Positions 46,070 to 53,987 of a stretch of 64,000 nt of DNA are shown here, piece after piece (within the stretch, counting starts at the first letter, position 1; every line of letters starts with the position of its first letter). Source of the DNA: Bifidobacterium asteroides DSM 20089 (GTDB lineage: Bacteria > Actinomycetota > Actinomycetes > Actinomycetales > Bifidobacteriaceae). The notes under the pieces are model-generated. The model did no database searches. It saw only the letters and a program-made list of their open reading frames with translations, and was not told the origin of the DNA. The position numbers and the translations under genes were made by a program. The stretch lies in assembly GCF_002715865.1 (NCBI RefSeq), contig NZ_CP017696.1:1178001-1242000 (forward strand), read 5' to 3'.

Positions 46070-46357
46070 ATGGCATACAACAAGTCTGATCTCGTTTCGA
46101 AGATTGCGCAGAAGTCCAACCTGACCAAGGCTCAGGCGGAAGCTGCTGTCAACGCCTTCCAGGATGTCTTCGTCGAGGCCATGAAGTCCGGTGAGGGTCT
46201 GAAGCTGACCGGTCTGTTCTCGGCCGAGCGTGTCAAGCGCGCCGCCCGCACCGGCCGCAACCCCCGCACCGGTGAGACCATCAAGATTCCGGCCAGCTAT
46301 GGCGTGCGTATCTCTGCCGGCTCGCTGCTGAAGAAGGCCGTCACCAACAAGAAGTGA
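46070..46357 (+). CDS. hup: DNA-binding protein HU
   Basis: This 95-residue protein is a nucleoid-associated HU. It shows the two N-terminal helices (NKSDLVSKIAQKSNLTKAQA) and the arm region RTGRNPRTGETIKIPASYGV, whose proline-tipped arms insert into the minor groove. It acts as a dimer to bend and compact DNA. It lacks the lysine-rich C-terminal tail found in mycobacterial HU, as in bifidobacteria. The ATG has GAAGGA 6 nt upstream. It is transcribed alone and ends at a strong terminator. Confidence 0.96.
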   Translation: MAYNKSDLVSKIAQKSNLTKAQAEAAVNAFQDVFVEAMKSGEGLKLTGLFSAERVKRAARTGRNPRTGETIKIPASYGVRISAGSLLKKAVTNKK

Positions 46358-46372
46358 AACCAGCCTTGCTGC

Positions 46373-46408
46373 AGGGCCCCTGCATCCGTGGATGGATGCC
46401 GGGGCCCT
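46373..46408. terminator. Bidirectional terminator between hup and pafA
   Basis: A 15-bp stem with one mismatch (46373-46387 with 46394-46408) and a 6-nt loop, GC-rich, stands between convergent genes hup and pafA. A TCTTGTT stretch follows on the plus side. Confidence 0.75.
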
Positions 46409-46456
46409 TCTTGTTGGAGAAGACCTAAGGGAAGTCCCGCAGTGCGAACTGGGCTT

Positions 46457-47872
46457 CTAGACGCAAGGTTCCGCGGCACTCTTTAGAAAGTCCATCAGGC
46501 AGTGATATCGAGGCGGGCCCAGATGGTCGAAGGGGTCGGGCAGGTCCACCTCGACTCGGCGAGAACCCCCTAGGACCAGGTGGCTCCAATCACATGACCA
46601 TGTGCGTGTTCCCGTGTCTGCTGCACGGACGAATTCACCACGCAGACGGGCCCGGGTATCCTCTGGAGGTCGATTCATAGCATGCTCCACCTCGGAGTCG
46701 TCGACAGGCGAGCGCATGAGCCCATGCCTGACCAGACCGGGGAAGGATCTTCCCGCACTCAGATCGTGATAGTCCAGATCCATCGCATCGGCCAGATCCT
46801 GTCCGGCGCCTCGTCGGCTCAAGCCCTTGAGCAGCCGCAGCTTGGCAGCCCAATCCACCCAGTCAGCCAGATCCTGCCAACGCCCTGCGTCCAGCGCATC
46901 CAGGGCCGACCTCCAAAGTTGCAGGGCGCGCAGAGCCTGGGATCGGTCGATGCCTATATCCTCCTGCTGATCCACCAAGGCATTGCAGGCCGACCAATAG
47001 GTCTCTTGCAGATTCAGAGCGCTGATGCCACCGGTCTTTGTGGCAAGGGTTACCCTGCCGGTCCGATCCCTGCTGACGGCTCGGATGGCTGCACCTGGAT
47101 CAGCCAGGGCCCAGTCGGCCAGGTCGGGCCGGCGGCCCCGGCGACAGGCCTGCTCGATCAGGTTCAGGACCAGGTGGGTGCTGGCCATCTTGAACCAGGT
47201 AGCCAGCGGAGACCGGTTGGTATCCCCTACGATCACATGCAGACGCCGCCATCGTTCAGGATCAGCCAATGGCTCGTCACGGGTATTGACCATGGGACGG
47301 GCACGGGTAGTGGACGAGGAGACCGCTTCGTCCAGAAAGTCGGCCCGCTGGCTGAGTTGGAATCCATCAGGACTCAGACGACCCGCCCCGGTGATCAGCT
47401 GCCGGGTGACCAAGAAGGGGACCAGGCAGGCCCCTACCATGTCCAAGGGGACTCGCCGGTCCAGCAGGTAATTCTCATGGCAGCCGAAGGCATGGCCTTG
47501 GGCATCCACATTGTTGGCAAAGACGTGAACCTGCACTGGCCTGCCCAGGTTCTCCGCCAAATGTTTCCGGGCGCGCTCCGCAAGATCGGTCATGATCCGC
47601 TCCCCTGCCAGCACCTGTTTCAGGGCTGTCAGCGGATCACGGGCCTCGGCAGTGGCATACTCCGGATGGGAGCCCACGTCCAAGTAGAGCCGGGCGCCAT
47701 TGGGCAGATAGATGTTGGTTGACCCGTGCTTCTCAATCAGAGGCCGGAACATGGCCATAGCCACCCTGCCGGCGGTATATGGGCCACTGGCGCCGGTCAG
47801 GCTCAGTCCATACTCGGTCTCGATGCCGAATATCCTGCGAAAGTCCGAGTCAGTACCCTGCCCGTCCGCCAT
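46457..47872 (-). CDS. pafA: Pup--protein ligase PafA
   Basis: This 471-residue ligase joins the C-terminal glutamate of Pup to lysines of target proteins, using ATP. It has the glutamine-synthetase-like start FRRIFGIETEYGLSL, the conserved LPNGARLYLDVGSHPEYATAE with the catalytic aspartate, and the ANNVDAQGHAFGCHENYL segment. It lacks the Dop-specific loop after residue 40, so it is the ligase rather than the deamidase. It is the last gene of the operon, 3 bp after pup. Confidence 0.95.
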   Translation of the reverse strand: MADGQGTDSDFRRIFGIETEYGLSLTGASGPYTAGRVAMAMFRPLIEKHGSTNIYLPNGARLYLDVGSHPEYATAEARDPLTALKQVLAGERIMTDLAERARKHLAENLGRPVQVHVFANNVDAQGHAFGCHENYLLDRRVPLDMVGACLVPFLVTRQLITGAGRLSPDGFQLSQRADFLDEAVSSSTTRARPMVNTRDEPLADPERWRRLHVIVGDTNRSPLATWFKMASTHLVLNLIEQACRRGRRPDLADWALADPGAAIRAVSRDRTGRVTLATKTGGISALNLQETYWSACNALVDQQEDIGIDRSQALRALQLWRSALDALDAGRWQDLADWVDWAAKLRLLKGLSRRGAGQDLADAMDLDYHDLSAGRSFPGLVRHGLMRSPVDDSEVEHAMNRPPEDTRARLRGEFVRAADTGTRTWSCDWSHLVLGGSRRVEVDLPDPFDHLGPPRYHCLMDFLKSAAEPCV

Positions 47873-47875
47873 GAA

Positions 47876-48079
47876 TCACTGGCCGCCCTTCTGGACGAAG
47901 CCCTGAACATATTCCTTGGCGTTGGTCTCCAGGGTGGTCTCGATGTCATCCAGGACGGCATCCAGATCGGACTCCGCCGCCTGGTCCTGCTCACGTGCCC
48001 CGGTCTGCGGCAGGTCCTCTTCCTGTTCCTGCTGCTGCCCGGCTACTATGCGCCGTCCCTGCTGTGATGCCTCAGCCAT
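47876..48079 (-). CDS. pup: Prokaryotic ubiquitin-like protein Pup
   Basis: This 67-residue, mostly disordered protein is the tag of the pupylation system. The C-terminus [12 protein letters not shown] ends in GGQ, so Gln must be deamidated to Glu by Dop before ligation. The helical interface region [20 protein letters not shown] precedes it. I chose ATG 48079, which has AAGGAG 7 nt upstream; a GTG two codons earlier is less likely. Confidence 0.96.
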   Translation of the reverse strand: MAEASQQGRRIVAGQQQEQEEDLPQTGAREQDQAAESDLDAVLDDIETTLETNAKEYVQGFVQKGGQ

Positions 48080-48103
48080 GGTCACTCTCCTTCCCGGCGC
48101 GGA

Positions 48104-48940
48104 TCAGCGCCCGCTCAGATAGGTGTCCAGATCCTCCGCGATAAGTCCGTTGGTGGCCACCACGTCGTTGCTGCCCTCCCAGCGCACGTGTCCTCCGTCC
48201 CAGCGCCAGAGGGTACCCTTGGCCTCCCGGACCACGACAGCCGCCGCGGAGACAGCGGGGATGTCCCAGGAGTGCAGGGCCGGTTCGAAGTAGGCGTCGT
48301 AACTACCGTCCGCCACCCTGCACAGGTCCAGCGAGACCGGACCAACGCGCTTGATATCAGCAGGCTTGCCAGCCATGCGTGAGACGATCTGCAGTACCTT
48401 TTCGGACTCGTTGGGGAAGTATGACATGCCGAAGCTGATCACAGATCCATTCAGGGTGGTCATAGTGGAGGGGATGATCTTCTCCCGCTTGTCACCCACG
48501 ATAGTCCGTCGGATTCTGATCGCGCCCTGGCCCTTGGCGGCCAGATAGGTCAGGCCCAGGACCGGCGCGTGCACGATGCCCAGGACCGGTGATGCGTGGC
48601 CCTTCTCATCCACGGCAAAGAGGGAGATGGTCAGCGTCCATTCGGCCATGTTGCGTACATAATTGACCGGTCCGTCGATGTGGCCCAGGCACCAGTAGCG
48701 GCCACCCGGACGACGGTTGCCGGCCTCCTCCTCCCAGAAGCCGTCCATAGGGTCCAGGGCGGCGATCTTGGTCCTGCAGTATCGGATCAGACGCGTGTCG
48801 ATGCCCGGCGAGAACTGGGTGCCCTGGCCGATGGCAGAGGTTGAGCGGGGATCGTGGGGGTTGATCTGGTCCTGAAGGGCATGACGGCCGGCCTCCACAG
48901 CAATAGTGGCGGCCTGCATGGCCAAATCGCGCAATTCCAT
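48104..48940 (-). CDS. Inositol-monophosphatase-like protein with altered metal site
   Basis: This 278-residue protein has the inositol monophosphatase fold. Recognised parts are DPMDGFWEEEAGN (acidic pair near residue 67), CLGHIDGPVNYVRNMAEWTL (near 87) and SWDIPAVSAAAVVVREAKGT (near 225). In active enzymes the second motif is D-P-x-D-G-T; here it is G-H-I-D-G-P, so one metal-binding Asp and the Thr are missing. A phosphatase activity is therefore doubtful. Typical substrates are inositol phosphates or PAP. It lies between dop and pup in the pupylation operon, an unusual place. ATG 48940 follows an AG-rich ribosome site. Confidence 0.82.
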   Translation of the reverse strand: MELRDLAMQAATIAVEAGRHALQDQINPHDPRSTSAIGQGTQFSPGIDTRLIRYCRTKIAALDPMDGFWEEEAGNRRPGGRYWCLGHIDGPVNYVRNMAEWTLTISLFAVDEKGHASPVLGIVHAPVLGLTYLAAKGQGAIRIRRTIVGDKREKIIPSTMTTLNGSVISFGMSYFPNESEKVLQIVSRMAGKPADIKRVGPVSLDLCRVADGSYDAYFEPALHSWDIPAVSAAAVVVREAKGTLWRWDGGHVRWEGSNDVVATNGLIAEDLDTYLSGR

Positions 48941-49029
48941 ACTTCTCTTCTCTTTCAAACAGATGGTCAGGCATTGCCGACCGTGGTCAACCGGTGGTCG
49001 TCCGGTCGAATATCGAACTATTTTCTGCG

Positions 49030-50538
49030 CTATGAGCAGTATATGTCGCGGTCATCCCGGCAGGAAGACCGTGTGTGACCCAGTGGATCGGACAGGTCCA
49101 CAACCCTGGTTCCAGGCCCTCCCTCCGGTCCCTGCTCCTCAAGAACGACACGACTCCAGGAGACGGCTCTGACCGCATCAGGACAGCGGTGAAGCAACTG
49201 GGAACGGCACCAGGCCCGAGTCTGCTCCGGACCCTGGTCCATGGCCCTGACGACCAGGTCGGAATCGGCCAGTTGCAGGACGGATCCCCTGAGTCGCCAG
49301 GGCAGGTCACGGCCGGGATCCACTCGCGCCCAGGCCAGATCCAGGGCCGCCAGACGGGCATCCGACCAGTCCGGCATGGCCCGGCGACGACGCAGACGCT
49401 CCAAGAGCTGCCACTTGAGCAGCCATTCCAACCTGCCTGCCTGGTCGTGCATGACCAAACGGGCCTCGTCATCACCCGAACGCACCACAACCAGATCCTC
49501 GAGCACCTGGTTCCATAGATCCAGAACCCGGTCATCGGCACAATCCGGCCGGTCAGAATCGCGTCTTACCTGCCTGGCCGCATCCAGCAACGCACCTTGG
49601 ATGGTCAGTGCATCGGCGAATCCTCCGTTCGCCAAGGCCAGTGGCTTGGTCAGGGTGAGATCTCGTGAAACCGTGTGCAGGGCCGACACCGGATCATCCA
49701 GCGTCCAGCGATCCAGCAGCTCGTCGACCTGGCTGGTCGAATCGCCCTCGGACTCCAAGAGACCCAGCAGCAGATCGGTTGTTCCCAGCTTGAGGACCAG
49801 GGGCGCATCCAACCGGTTGGCATCACCCACGATCACGTGAAGACGGCGACTGTCCGGCCCTGCATGCGACTCGTCCCTGGTATTGATGATCGGCCGACCG
49901 AAGGTGGTCTGCAGTCCAATGCGGCTGGTCAGATAGTCGGCGCGCTGGCTGAGCTGGAAGCCGGCCCCCTCGCTCCTGGGCCCCAGGCCCACTCTGCCAG
50001 AACCGGTGTAAATCTGCCTGGTGACGAAATGAATGGTCATCAGAGCCGCCACCCTGGCGAAGGGCACCGCCCTATCAATCAGATAATTCTCATGGGATCC
50101 CCATGCGGCACCCTTGCCGTCCACGTTGTTCTTGTAAAGAGCCAGGCCACCGGCCCTTTCCGCGGCCCGGGCCATCATCCGGTCCCCCGCGCGGTCCTGG
50201 ACCAGCGCGTCGAAGGCATTCACTGTTTCCGCCGAGGCATACTCGGGATGAGCATGATCCACGTAAATCCGAGCGCCATTGGGAGCTGCCACATCGATCA
50301 GGCGGGCACCGGGCGCATCAGTGAGCATGCTCGGAGCGGCAGCGGAACGCGGCAGCCGACCTCCCCTGGCATCATTGACCGGATCCTCACTCCCGTAGTC
50401 CCAGCGGATGTGAGCCAGGTCCGGCTCGGCTGCAGCTCTTACCAGACGCAGGGCCAGTGCACGCGGATCAGCGTCAGGATCCCGGGGGTCGGCAATGGCG
50501 TACTCAGTCTCGGTGCCCATAACCCGCCCGGCATTCAT
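49030..50538 (-). CDS. dop: Pup deamidase/depupylase Dop
   Basis: This 502-residue enzyme converts the C-terminal Gln of Pup to Glu and also removes Pup from proteins. It is related to PafA but carries GRVMGTETEYAI at the N-terminus, a longer insertion (NDARGGRLPRSAAAP, the Dop loop) near residue 55 and APNGARIYVDHAHPEYASAE with the catalytic Asp. The KNNVDGKGAAWGSHENYL segment and DTNRxx-like GDANRLDAP follow. It overlaps mpa in ATGA at 50535-50538. Confidence 0.95.
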   Translation of the reverse strand: MNAGRVMGTETEYAIADPRDPDADPRALALRLVRAAAEPDLAHIRWDYGSEDPVNDARGGRLPRSAAAPSMLTDAPGARLIDVAAPNGARIYVDHAHPEYASAETVNAFDALVQDRAGDRMMARAAERAGGLALYKNNVDGKGAAWGSHENYLIDRAVPFARVAALMTIHFVTRQIYTGSGRVGLGPRSEGAGFQLSQRADYLTSRIGLQTTFGRPIINTRDESHAGPDSRRLHVIVGDANRLDAPLVLKLGTTDLLLGLLESEGDSTSQVDELLDRWTLDDPVSALHTVSRDLTLTKPLALANGGFADALTIQGALLDAARQVRRDSDRPDCADDRVLDLWNQVLEDLVVVRSGDDEARLVMHDQAGRLEWLLKWQLLERLRRRRAMPDWSDARLAALDLAWARVDPGRDLPWRLRGSVLQLADSDLVVRAMDQGPEQTRAWCRSQLLHRCPDAVRAVSWSRVVLEEQGPEGGPGTRVVDLSDPLGHTRSSCRDDRDIYCS

Positions 50539-52097
50539 GACCGCTCCTCTGGCTCGCCGACCGGGCGAACCTCCTGGACCTGTCCTGGGCGCAGTCCGGC
50601 CAGATCGGCCCAGCGGTCCGGGTCCTGTCCGCGAAGTTCCTCCAGAGTGTCCTCATACTGCCCGTGGACCGCCCTTAAGCAGAACCGACGGTCAAGACCA
50701 ACCTGTCGGCCTTGTTGGATGGAGGCCTTGACCGCCATGGTCTTGACCCGATCAACCAGGTTGTGCAGCATGGCGCCGGAGACCACAGACTCCAGGTAGA
50801 GGGGCTGCCAGCGGCCCGTGGCATCCATGATTCTGCCCAGCAGGTGGTCATCATCCCGGGCGAAGAGTCCGTCGACCAGTACCCTGATCAGCCCCTCAGG
50901 CCCGGCACCATCGTCCATGGGCATATCGGAGCCCAGGTACTTGCCCAGAATCGCGGCTGACCTGGTCCTGTCGGGCCGGTCGATGCGGATTTTGACGTCC
51001 AATCTCCCCGGGCGCAGAACCGCCGGGTCAATCATGTCGATGCGGTTGGAAGCGCCGATGACCATGACCTGGTCCAGGGACTCGACACCGTCCAGCTCTG
51101 TCAGAAACTGGGGGACGATGGTGGTCTCCACATCCGATGAGATGCCTGACCCCCGAGTGCGGAGCAAGGCGTCCATCTCGTCGATGAAGACCACCACTGG
51201 CCCACCCTGGCCTGCCAGGCTGCGGGCCCGAGCGAAGAGACGGCGAATCAGGCGTTCGGACTCGCCCACGAACTTGTTGAGCATCTCGGGGCCCTTGACC
51301 GAAAGAAAGACCCCGTGGCCGTCGCTCTCCTGGGCCAGGGCGCGGGCCAGTGCCTTGGCGATCATGGTCTTGCCATTGCCAGGCGGCCCGTAGAGCAGAA
51401 CACCCTTGGGGGCCCGAAGCCCGTAACGACGCATCAGATCAGCGTGCTGGAAGGGCAGCTGGACAGCATCACGGATACGCTCGATCTGCCTGTCCAAGCC
51501 GCCAATATCAGAGAAGTCCACGTCAGGAGTCTCCTCCAGCAGCATGTCGGATTGGTCCGACTCAGGCAGAACAGCCAGGGCCACTGAGCAGCTTTCGTCC
51601 ATGAGCAAAGCGCTGCCCGCCTCGATGGGCAGGTCCTGCAGAGACCCTGCCCGTGCAGCGACGCGGGTCTGTCCGGAGGAATCTTCCACCAGCAAGGCAC
51701 CGGATTCCAAGGTTTCCCGCAGCGTGCGGACCTGCCCTGTCACCGGCTGATCGCCCACACGCACCACAACCATATCGGCGTTGAGCAGAACCTCCTGGCC
51801 GGCCCTGATCCGTTCGGCGCGGATATTGGGTGCCAGGGGCACCACCATCCGCCTGGAACCGTTCAGGATCAGCAGGCGGGCCTGCTGCACCCCCTGGCTG
51901 TCATAGGCGACAGAATCCACTCCCAAGGCCAGGGCGACCGACAAGGGCGGCTGGCCCAGCTGGGCCAACTGACTCTTGGCCTTGGCCAGTTCCTTGGCGG
52001 CCCTGGTCAGCGCCGCAGCCAAGGCCCGGTTGCGCCGATCCCCGGCCTGGTCCTGGTCATTTGCATCGTCGGCCTGGTCAACATCATCGGACTGCAT
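50535..52097 (-). CDS. mpa: AAA+ ATPase of the pupylation system (Mpa/ARC)
   Basis: This 520-residue unfoldase recognises pupylated proteins. It has a short N-terminal coiled coil (about residues 20-50, LAAALTRAAKELAKAKSQLA), two OB-fold interdomain regions (about 70-195) and one AAA domain with Walker A LLYGPPGNGKTMIAKAL, Walker B VVVFIDEMDALL and second region of homology with arginine finger. The C-terminus ends VRPVGEPEERS and lacks the penultimate-Tyr motif (QYL) with which mycobacterial Mpa opens the 20S proteasome. ATG 52097 has AAGGAG 8 nt upstream. It overlaps dop. Confidence 0.94.
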   Translation of the reverse strand: MQSDDVDQADDANDQDQAGDRRNRALAAALTRAAKELAKAKSQLAQLGQPPLSVALALGVDSVAYDSQGVQQARLLILNGSRRMVVPLAPNIRAERIRAGQEVLLNADMVVVRVGDQPVTGQVRTLRETLESGALLVEDSSGQTRVAARAGSLQDLPIEAGSALLMDESCSVALAVLPESDQSDMLLEETPDVDFSDIGGLDRQIERIRDAVQLPFQHADLMRRYGLRAPKGVLLYGPPGNGKTMIAKALARALAQESDGHGVFLSVKGPEMLNKFVGESERLIRRLFARARSLAGQGGPVVVFIDEMDALLRTRGSGISSDVETTIVPQFLTELDGVESLDQVMVIGASNRIDMIDPAVLRPGRLDVKIRIDRPDRTRSAAILGKYLGSDMPMDDGAGPEGLIRVLVDGLFARDDDHLLGRIMDATGRWQPLYLESVVSGAMLHNLVDRVKTMAVKASIQQGRQVGLDRRFCLRAVHGQYEDTLEELRGQDPDRWADLAGLRPGQVQEVRPVGEPEERS

Positions 52098-52163
52098 GGC
52101 TTCTCTCCTTCGTCCGTCCCTGGAATCCCCGCTCGGCCTGGACAGCCAGCCGAGCGGAAGGGC

Positions 52164-53138
52164 TCAGCTGCAGCATGCCCCTTCCTCCAAGCGAGCGCCG
52201 CGGGCCCAGTCCATGGCCTTCATGGCACGCTTGCCGGCAGCCTTGACCATCTGCAGCTCCAGTGGCAAGGTCTTGGTGCCCACCCAGAGGTGGCGACGGT
52301 CCATGGCCAGGCGACCCGGTTCCAAATGCGAGGGAAGACCGGGCTCATCCCCTCGGGCTGGTGCAGCCTTGAGTACGGTCAGTCCCGTCTGCCCGTCCTG
52401 CGGATCATCGCCCTGCCGGTACATGCACCAGGCTCCCGGTTCCGGGCTGCAGGCCCGGATCTGCCGATCCAGGGCAAAGACGGGCACGTCAAAACGCATG
52501 CGGGCATCCTGGTGGGTGATTTTGGCAGCCACCTGGTAGGCGCCCTGCGGCTGCTCCTTGGGTTGAATCCGACCTTCCGCAAGGGCCTCCAGGCTGGCAG
52601 CCAGCAGGTGGGATCCGTCCTCAGCCAGCCGACCCAGCAGCTCGCCCGAGGTCTCGTGCGGTCCGATCTCCACCGTGGACTGGGACAGGATAGGCCCTTC
52701 ATCCATACCGGCCGTGAGCCGAAAGACCGTGGCTCCAGTGATGGTATCCCCGGCCCAGATGGCACGCTGGACCGGCGCTGCACCCCGCCACTGCGGCAGC
52801 AGGGAAAAGTGCAGGTTGTACCAGCCACCCTCAAAGGCATCCAGGACCGGCTGGCGCAGAATCCGCCCGTAGGCCACCACAGCCGCATAACTGGCACCCG
52901 TATCCTGCAGCCGCGCCGGAAAATCCGGATCGGAAGGATTGTCCTCAAGAACGGGAATCCCCAGCTTCAGGGCCTCAGCCTTGACCGGGCTGGGATGCAG
53001 ATGCCTTCCACGACCCTGGGGAGCGTCGGGCCTGGTGAGCACGGCAGCAACCCGGAAATGCTCCTGGTCGGCCGCCAGCAATCTCAGAGATGGCAGAGCG
53101 ACCTGAGGTGTGCCCGCAAACAGCAATGTCATGACCAT
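52164..53138 (-). CDS. fmt: Methionyl-tRNA formyltransferase
   Basis: This 324-residue enzyme formylates initiator Met-tRNA with 10-formyl-THF. The N-terminal domain has LLFAGTPQVALPSL and the SLLPQWRGAAPVQRAIWAG block with the formyl-transfer residues, followed by GMDEGPILSQ. The Asn-His-Asp triad lies in YNLHFSLLP and the following Asp. The C-terminal beta-barrel (about 215-310) binds tRNA. I chose ATG 53138, with AAGGAG 9 nt upstream; ATG 53132 is an alternative. Confidence 0.96.
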   Translation of the reverse strand: MVMTLLFAGTPQVALPSLRLLAADQEHFRVAAVLTRPDAPQGRGRHLHPSPVKAEALKLGIPVLEDNPSDPDFPARLQDTGASYAAVVAYGRILRQPVLDAFEGGWYNLHFSLLPQWRGAAPVQRAIWAGDTITGATVFRLTAGMDEGPILSQSTVEIGPHETSGELLGRLAEDGSHLLAASLEALAEGRIQPKEQPQGAYQVAAKITHQDARMRFDVPVFALDRQIRACSPEPGAWCMYRQGDDPQDGQTGLTVLKAAPARGDEPGLPSHLEPGRLAMDRRHLWVGTKTLPLELQMVKAAGKRAMKAMDWARGARLEEGACCS

Positions 53139-53182
53139 ATCGGCAATCTCCTTTTCATCTGGCGGCTTTCGACCTCTGCATT

Positions 53183-53887
53183 TCACTGCACCTGAGGAAT
53201 ATTCACCCCTGCCTCGATCAGGGCGGTGCGCAATCCGTAGGGGTCACTGAATCGCAGGCTGCGGATGCCGGCCTTGTTGGCACCCACCACATTCATACCC
53301 TTGTCATCCACAAAGAGGGTTCTGTCAGCTTGGATTCCGAACTGATCAAGGGCATAGTGGTAGATGGCCGGGTCAGGCTTGCGCATGTGGATGGGCCCGG
53401 AGACCACCACCCCATCCAGCCTATGCAGGAAGGAGTCGCCGTCCCAGGCGTAATGGAAGAGCTCGGCACCCCAGTTGGTCAACCCCCAGACGCCTATACC
53501 AGCCGCCTTCAGGTCCTCCACCAGCATGCGGGCACCGGGAACAGGACCGGTCAGTGAATCGACAAAGTGGTCACAGTAGTAGGCGAACATGGCATCCCAG
53601 GGAGCCCCGCAGTTGGCGCCCACCCAATCACGGGCCTGGGCACAGGTGGCTCCGCCGTCCATCATGTTGTTGGCCCGGTAGAAGCCGGAACGGCTATCGT
53701 CCAGCATGGCCTCGATGCTCCTGCGCCCGTATCGGGCCACCATGGCCATCTCGGGCTGCCAACGAATCAGGACATTGCCGAAGTCAAAGATGACCTGTTC
53801 AATGGGCCGACCCTGGGCTTGAGCCGCTTCCTGCTCAGCCTGGATCACATCTGCCTCAACCCGGATCTCGCCCGGCCATCCCTTCAT
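53183..53887 (-). CDS. HAD-superfamily hydrolase (YihX-like)
   Basis: This 234-residue protein belongs to haloacid dehalogenase-like phosphatases. Motif I reads VIFDFGNVLIRWQP, with nucleophile Asp and D-x-G-N-V variant typical of the YihX subgroup; motif II is GLTNWG; motif III/IV is TLFVDDKGMNVVGA. A cap of helices lies between. Substrates are probably sugar or nucleotide phosphates. I chose ATG 53887, preceded by GGAG at 4-5 nt; the upstream frame with many arginines is unlikely. It is upstream of fmt by 44 bp and may be the first gene of the pupylation operon. Confidence 0.88.
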   Translation of the reverse strand: MKGWPGEIRVEADVIQAEQEAAQAQGRPIEQVIFDFGNVLIRWQPEMAMVARYGRRSIEAMLDDSRSGFYRANNMMDGGATCAQARDWVGANCGAPWDAMFAYYCDHFVDSLTGPVPGARMLVEDLKAAGIGVWGLTNWGAELFHYAWDGDSFLHRLDGVVVSGPIHMRKPDPAIYHYALDQFGIQADRTLFVDDKGMNVVGANKAGIRSLRFSDPYGLRTALIEAGVNIPQVQ

Positions 53888-53987
53888 GACTCTCCGCCTT
53901 TCCTGAATCCGTTCATATGCGCCTCTCCTGCGCCCCCTCATGAAACCACGCCGCATAGACCCCGTGCATATCCGCCTGGAGCGCCAA

